Source: Gp6-AA40 sp035492455 (GTDB taxonomy: Bacteria > Acidobacteriota > Vicinamibacteria > Vicinamibacterales > UBA2999). From it: a stretch of DNA of 64,000 bases. A program made the position numbers and the translations under genes. Location of the stretch: contig DATJJE010000003.1 in the NCBI GenBank assembly GCA_035492455.1, positions 1-64,000 of the forward strand, written 5' to 3'. The notes beneath the pieces were generated by a model, which searched no databases, was not told where the DNA came from, and saw only the letters and a list, made by a program, of their open reading frames with translations. Each line of letters starts with the position of its first letter. Position 1 is the stretch's first letter. Shown here piece after piece: positions 59,574 to 64,000 of this stretch.

Positions 59574-62477
59574 TCAATTCGATGAGACAAGACGCTTAAG
59601 TTCTTCGTCGAAATGCTGGACCACAACGATCTGGCGAGGTGATGTTTCCTGAGTCGCCGCGGGAATGTTCTTGACGATGAGTAGCCGCTGCCCGTCTAAA
59701 GAGATGTCGTACGTTCTGCCCGGGATATTCGGGCCGAGCGCGTTGTAGCTTCCCTGAGTGAAGGGAACGATCAGCTTGGGAGTCGTCGACATCCACGATG
59801 ATCGAGCTTGAACGGCGACGGACATGAACCCAGAACGGCTGACGTAGAACAGGTCGCGACCGTCGCGAGACCACAGCGGACGAGTACCGATTTCCGATGA
59901 AACCTGCCAACGACCGGCATTGACGTTTGGATAGGGTCGTACATAGATCTGGGGTTGACCGGAATCTTCAGCTTCGTAGGCAATCCACCGACCATCCGGG
60001 GACACCGTTCCATTACGTTCTGAGAAGGCAGTCTGGATCAGCGGCCTGACACTTCGCGTGCCGTTTAACGGCAACTCCATGACGTCGTCCTCCGTCTTGT
60101 CGCCCACTTCCGTGAAGATGACGCGCATTCCATCCGGTGTGATGGCCGTCGGACTCTGATACCGAGCGCTCTGTGTTAGCCGTTCGGCACCTCCGATACC
60201 GTCCGCAGCCTGCCAGAAAATATTCGCGGATTGCGCATCCGTCCGTCTGGATCCGAAGATGATGCGGCGACCGTCTGGCGTCCATATCGGAAAGCTGTCC
60301 TGGAAAACGGAATCGAGTGTGACGCGGCTCATCGCCGACCTCGTCAGATCCCATTCCCAGATATTTCCCTGGCCTGGCCGCCAGAACGCGATGACCGTGC
60401 CGTTGGGAGACAACCGAGGATAGGTGTAATTAAACGTTGGCGCGGGGATGACGGTCTCGTGCCCGCTGCGATCGACCCACACAAGCTTTGTCTGGAGCGG
60501 AGCGACGCTGCCCGGCACGTATGCCAGCGTCCCATCCTGCGCAATCACAGCATCAATCCCCCCAGGATTGGTCATCTGCACGCTTGGGACAATGGGCACG
60601 GAATTGCCGCGCGCCGTCAACGTCGTCGCGTCGAAGGCGACCGCGCGCAACGCGCCCGCCGACGCGTACACGAGATGACCGCTGCTGACGTAGTGCGCGT
60701 GACTGCCTCCGCCGAAAAGAATCTTGCTGTTGCCGTTCTGCAGATCCAATACGGCGACCTGTGCAACGTCACGTTCTGATTGAGCTCTGATCGTAAACAG
60801 GACTTTGCGTCCGTCCGGCAACACCTCCGGCCACAGATGATCGAACTCTCCGCGATTGTGATCGGGTTTTGTGAGGATGGTCGGCGCACCGCCGCCCGCA
60901 GGGATCTTTTGAAGACCTGTATCCGTGCTGTTGCTCGCGAACACAATGACATCGTCGCGTGTCCAGACTGCGCCTCGCGAAGCGCCGCCATCAATGGTTG
61001 CCAGCGAAATTGCGGGGCCACCAGAAATTGGCACTCGTTTCAGCGTCGTGAAATCGTCGAAGAAACCGACCCACTGACCGTCTGGAGAGATGAACGGGCC
61101 ACGTGGAGTCCCTTTGTAAAGAGAAACCGGCTCAAGAGCGTCAAGCGCACGGACGAACAGCTCTGTCCCGTTGTTGCCTGTGTAGACGACGCGCGAGCCA
61201 TCGGGAGTAATCGCGATGTCGCGAACGTTCCCATTGATTGACAGTGCAGCGTTGCTCGATGGCGCAATGACAAGGCGTGAGATACGCTGCGGGAAAGCGA
61301 TTGGTCGGTACGGAAAGAGTGATTGAAGAACAATGCGCGCGAGTGGGTACAGACCGACGAGGAGTAGGATCACCACGGCGCGGCTCGCACGGTTCTGCAG
61401 CAGGCTGAGTATCCACGCGCGCCAGGTTTGATCACGTGCGTGAACATCAGACGTGTCGAGGAGAAAACGGATCACCGAAGCGTGGGGAATACGCCGCAAA
61501 CGATCTTTCGCCAGGCAGCGGACGATGACCGTGCGCATCGAATCGGGAATACCTTTCGGCAATGCGTCGAACTGGGGTTCACTCGCAAGTACCCGCGCCA
61601 GCGTGTCGGCAACCGTGCTGGCCGCAAATGCCGGCCGGCCGGTGACCATTTCGTAGAGCACGCAGCCAAACGACCAGAGGTCGCTGCGCTGATCGGCCGC
61701 TTCGCCTCGTGCCTGTTCCGGACTCATGTAGGCGGGCGTCCCGACGAGTGTTCCAGCCGCCGTGACTGCCGGTGCGAGCGTCGCCGCGGCACTGGCGAGC
61801 GGCGTCAGGTCCACAGCAGCGTCCGCGAGTTTCGCCAGCCCGAAATCGAGCACCTTCACATGGCCGTCGCGAGTCACCTTGATGTTCGCCGGCTTGAGAT
61901 CGCGGTGCACGATGCCGCGTTCGTGCGCGGCTTCAAGCGCCTCGGCGATCTGTCTGGCGATGCGAAGCGCCTCGTCGACCGGCAACCGGCCGCGCGCGAT
62001 GCGATCCGCCAGCGTCTCGCCCTCGACGAGTTCGAGTGCGAGTGCGCTGATGCCATCCCCTTCCTCGACGCCATAGATGGTTGCGATATGCGGATGTGTG
62101 AGTGACGCGAGCGTCCGCGCCTCCCGTTCGAATCGCGTGCGCCGATCGGGGGCGCTGACAAACGCAGGCGGCAGGATCTTCAGCGCGACGTCACGACCAA
62201 GCCTCGTGTCCCGCGCGCGATACACGTGGCCCATGGCGCCCGCGTCGATGAACGATGTGATCTCGTAGTCCCCGATCCGAGTGCCGGCAGTTAGCGACGG
62301 CGATTCGATCGACCCGCCCGCGTGATGTGCTGCCAGTAGCGATTGCACCTCTCCGCGAAGCTCATGGTCTGGTCCGCACTCCACGGTGAGGAAGGCATCG
62401 CGCTCGGCGAGTGTGCGCACGAGCGCCGCGTGAAACAGCTCGTTGACGCGCGACCAGCGGGACGGATGTTCCGGCAC
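59574..62477 (-). CDS. Ser/Thr protein kinase with TolB/WD40-like propeller
   Basis: 967 residues from a GTG abutting the upstream stop. The kinase domain (about 70-340) has the glycine loop (IDAGAMGHVYRARD), K100 (VALK), HRDLKPANIK (191-200) and DFG (211-213), then GTPAYMSPEQ. A transmembrane helix lies at about 367-387. After it a propeller begins at about 400 (IAITPDGSRVVYT, FISPDGQWVGFF, RLSPNGTVIAFW repeats) and should lie outside the membrane. This architecture is abundant in Acidobacteriota. The signal sensed is unknown. Confidence 0.92.
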   Translation of the reverse strand: MPEHPSRWSRVNELFHAALVRTLAERDAFLTVECGPDHELRGEVQSLLAAHHAGGSIESPSLTAGTRIGDYEITSFIDAGAMGHVYRARDTRLGRDVALKILPPAFVSAPDRRTRFEREARTLASLTHPHIATIYGVEEGDGISALALELVEGETLADRIARGRLPVDEALRIARQIAEALEAAHERGIVHRDLKPANIKVTRDGHVKVLDFGLAKLADAAVDLTPLASAAATLAPAVTAAGTLVGTPAYMSPEQARGEAADQRSDLWSFGCVLYEMVTGRPAFAASTVADTLARVLASEPQFDALPKGIPDSMRTVIVRCLAKDRLRRIPHASVIRFLLDTSDVHARDQTWRAWILSLLQNRASRAVVILLLVGLYPLARIVLQSLFPYRPIAFPQRISRLVIAPSSNAALSINGNVRDIAITPDGSRVVYTGNNGTELFVRALDALEPVSLYKGTPRGPFISPDGQWVGFFDDFTTLKRVPISGGPAISLATIDGGASRGAVWTRDDVIVFASNSTDTGLQKIPAGGGAPTILTKPDHNRGEFDHLWPEVLPDGRKVLFTIRAQSERDVAQVAVLDLQNGNSKILFGGGSHAHYVSSGHLVYASAGALRAVAFDATTLTARGNSVPIVPSVQMTNPGGIDAVIAQDGTLAYVPGSVAPLQTKLVWVDRSGHETVIPAPTFNYTYPRLSPNGTVIAFWRPGQGNIWEWDLTRSAMSRVTLDSVFQDSFPIWTPDGRRIIFGSRRTDAQSANIFWQAADGIGGAERLTQSARYQSPTAITPDGMRVIFTEVGDKTEDDVMELPLNGTRSVRPLIQTAFSERNGTVSPDGRWIAYEAEDSGQPQIYVRPYPNVNAGRWQVSSEIGTRPLWSRDGRDLFYVSRSGFMSVAVQARSSWMSTTPKLIVPFTQGSYNALGPNIPGRTYDISLDGQRLLIVKNIPAATQETSPRQIVVVQHFDEELKRLVSSN

Positions 62478-64000
62478 TCAATCGCTCGGCAGCAGACGTT
62501 CGAGTTCCTGAAGCCAATTGGATACGACAACGATGCTTGACGGACGAACATCTCCACCGTCCGCCGCTTTCAGCATTAGGAACCGCCGGCCATCCGGAGA
62601 GACGTCGTAGGCACGATTGCTCCCGGGCCTGTAATACGGCGCCTGCAGTACACGTTTGGGCACGCTGGTCGCAAACTGCGAGCGCGCGATCACTGTAACG
62701 CTGTTGAGAAATCCGTCCCGATCGAGGAAGAACAGTTCTTTTCCGTCGCGCGACCACACGGGTTGCTCCCCGCCTGACGTTGATACCTGCCAGCGTCCAG
62801 CATCGATGTCGCGCAATGGCCGAACATACACTTCGCGCGTTCCGGGTTCATCCGACTCATACGCGATCCACCGGCCATCTGGTGAAACGTCGGGATTGTT
62901 AACCGCGCTGGACACCTTCAATAATGCGACAGCGGCTTGAGTAGCATCGATCGGCACCAGATTGAGCTGCCTCCCACTTGCTGTGACCACACTTCGTCCG
63001 TCTGGCGTTATGGTCTTCGGGATCTGAACATATGACACTTTCGACAAGACGCTGATGGCGCCTACGCCGTCAGCCCTCTCAAGAAGGATGACGGGTGCGT
63101 TCTCGCGTGATGCGTTGAACGCCAGGTGTTCGGAATCACGGGTCCAGACGGGATTCAGCGCCAGATCGGCACCGGTGGTGAGATGGTTTAATGTGCGGCG
63201 CGCCAAGTCCCACACCCATATTGACCCCGGGTCGGCACCGCGGATGTCCACGGCTACTTTCTGGCCATCTGGTGACAACCGGAACGAACCATACGATCGA
63301 ATCGGAGCTCCTGTAGGCGTTTCGCGGCCGTTGCGATCGACCCAGACCAGTTCCCTGAGTCCCGCGTTGGTGCCAATGAGGCCTCCCGACAAATAGGCGA
63401 GCGTTCCGTTGCTTGAAACGCTGAACCCGGCCACCGAAGCCTCGGCGGGTAGGCTGACAGGATCTCCAACGATTTCGAGTCGTTGTGGATCGAAGCGAAC
63501 CGCTTGAAGGCGCTGCGAGTCGTTCCCAACGTAGACGAGATACCGGCCCTCAACGATTCGTGGCCATCGAGCCCCGGTCAACACTGTTTTGCGATGGCCG
63601 GTCTGCAAATCGAGGTAGTCCACTTGATCACTGGCACCAGCCGTCTTCACCGAGAGCAACAGACCGCGCGATCCTTGAACAAGCGCCGGCCATCCGACGC
63701 CACGCTCGAGATGCTCGAATGCGCCGACAACGGGTTTCGGCGTTCCGCCTGCAGCAGGGACCGCTCGCAGCCCGTCGCCGTCATCGCGGTCTCTGGAGAA
63801 AAAGATGATGTCGTCGTCTCCCCACGCCGCGCTCGCGTCACGATTGCCTCCCAACGGAACGAAGCGACATACGGTCATTGCAGCGCCACCGCCAACGGGT
63901 GCCTTGCGAATCTCATTGCCAACGAAAAAGGCAACCCACTTGCCGTCTGGAGAGAAGAATGGATTTCGCGCACCTCTCGTGCCGGGTTCGATGGTCGGTT
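62478..64000 (-). CDS. second propeller (kinase) protein, C-terminal part
   Basis: The frame continues to the right edge of the window (beyond the ATG at 63878, reading TIEPGTRGARNPFFSPDGKW upstream), so the N-terminus, where a kinase domain would be, is outside. Visible propeller repeats include FRLSPDGQKVAVDIRG, VSPDGRWIAYESDEPGTRE and YDVSPDGRRFLML. It ends with SSIVVVSNWLQELERLLPSD, close to the end of the neighbouring kinase gene, so the two are paralogues. A fused kinase is inferred. Confidence 0.82.
   Translation of the reverse strand, partial: PTIEPGTRGARNPFFSPDGKWVAFFVGNEIRKAPVGGGAAMTVCRFVPLGGNRDASAAWGDDDIIFFSRDRDDGDGLRAVPAAGGTPKPVVGAFEHLERGVGWPALVQGSRGLLLSVKTAGASDQVDYLDLQTGHRKTVLTGARWPRIVEGRYLVYVGNDSQRLQAVRFDPQRLEIVGDPVSLPAEASVAGFSVSSNGTLAYLSGGLIGTNAGLRELVWVDRNGRETPTGAPIRSYGSFRLSPDGQKVAVDIRGADPGSIWVWDLARRTLNHLTTGADLALNPVWTRDSEHLAFNASRENAPVILLERADGVGAISVLSKVSYVQIPKTITPDGRSVVTASGRQLNLVPIDATQAAVALLKVSSAVNNPDVSPDGRWIAYESDEPGTREVYVRPLRDIDAGRWQVSTSGGEQPVWSRDGKELFFLDRDGFLNSVTVIARSQFATSVPKRVLQAPYYRPGSNRAYDVSPDGRRFLMLKAADGGDVRPSSIVVVSNWLQELERLLPSD

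Noticed and set aside
1..64000. tRNA, rRNA, CRISPR arrays, insertion sequences, prophage
   Set aside because: I saw no cloverleaf-like conserved arms, no spaced direct repeats of CRISPR type, no transposase or integrase motifs and no phage structural genes. A covariance-model scan would be needed to exclude small RNAs.

Overview
The window is GC-rich, densely packed bacterial chromosome with no rRNA, tRNA, CRISPR array, phage gene or insertion sequence that I could find. Several traits suggest an Acidobacteriota genome, probably of the Vicinamibacteria type: Ser/Thr kinases fused to TolB/WD40-like propellers, DUF6152/DUF6644-type pairs, many small exported proteins, and intergenic heptamer arrays. 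This assignment is inferred from gene content; no marker gene proves it.

Layout. 1-6.3 kb: small exported proteins and lipoproteins, a decayed peroxiredoxin, a YtcJ-type amidohydrolase, an exported two-repeat protein and a glutaminyl cyclase. 6.5-19.6 kb: a 13-gene, same-strand [NiFe]-hydrogenase operon (small subunit, HybA ferredoxin, HybB membrane subunit, large subunit, protease, hypF-C-D-E, a formyltransferase, a crotonase, hypA-B). Many of its genes overlap, and prfC (release factor 3) starts inside hypB. The formyltransferase plus crotonase pair looks like the CO-ligand enzyme HypX carried as two separate proteins. 21.2-28.4 kb: a LEA14-like lipoprotein, dienelactone hydrolase, amidase, membrane and small proteins, an ABC-transporter remnant and two tandem metallo-beta-lactamase-fold proteins. 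28.4-35.6 kb (minus strand): a 2-haloacid dehalogenase, malate synthase and glycolate oxidase D-E-F-G cluster, which together could take haloacetate or glycolate to malate. 35.7-42.4 kb: an exported tannase/feruloyl esterase and an aerobic benzoyl-CoA operon (benzoate-CoA ligase, boxC, boxB) without boxA. 42.5-52.6 kb: mixed metabolic and housekeeping genes (alpha/beta hydrolase, MFS exporter, FAD monooxygenase, ACT protein, aldo/keto reductase, nuclease-fold protein, nucleotidyltransferase, 7Fe ferredoxin, UbiB kinase, single-domain response regulator, two tiny genes). 52.6-59.3 kb: addB-addA recombination nuclease. 59.6 kb to the end: one complete kinase-propeller gene and the C-terminal part of another.

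Taken together, the genes suggest a heterotroph of plant-derived aromatics and C2 acids that can also oxidise or evolve H2 through a quinone-linked periplasmic hydrogenase. The only recognisable regulators are the kinases and one receiver protein. The most unusual features are the two-gene HypX-like module, the dehalogenase-glycolate operon, and several families of 7-bp repeat arrays between genes, some of which reach into coding sequence.
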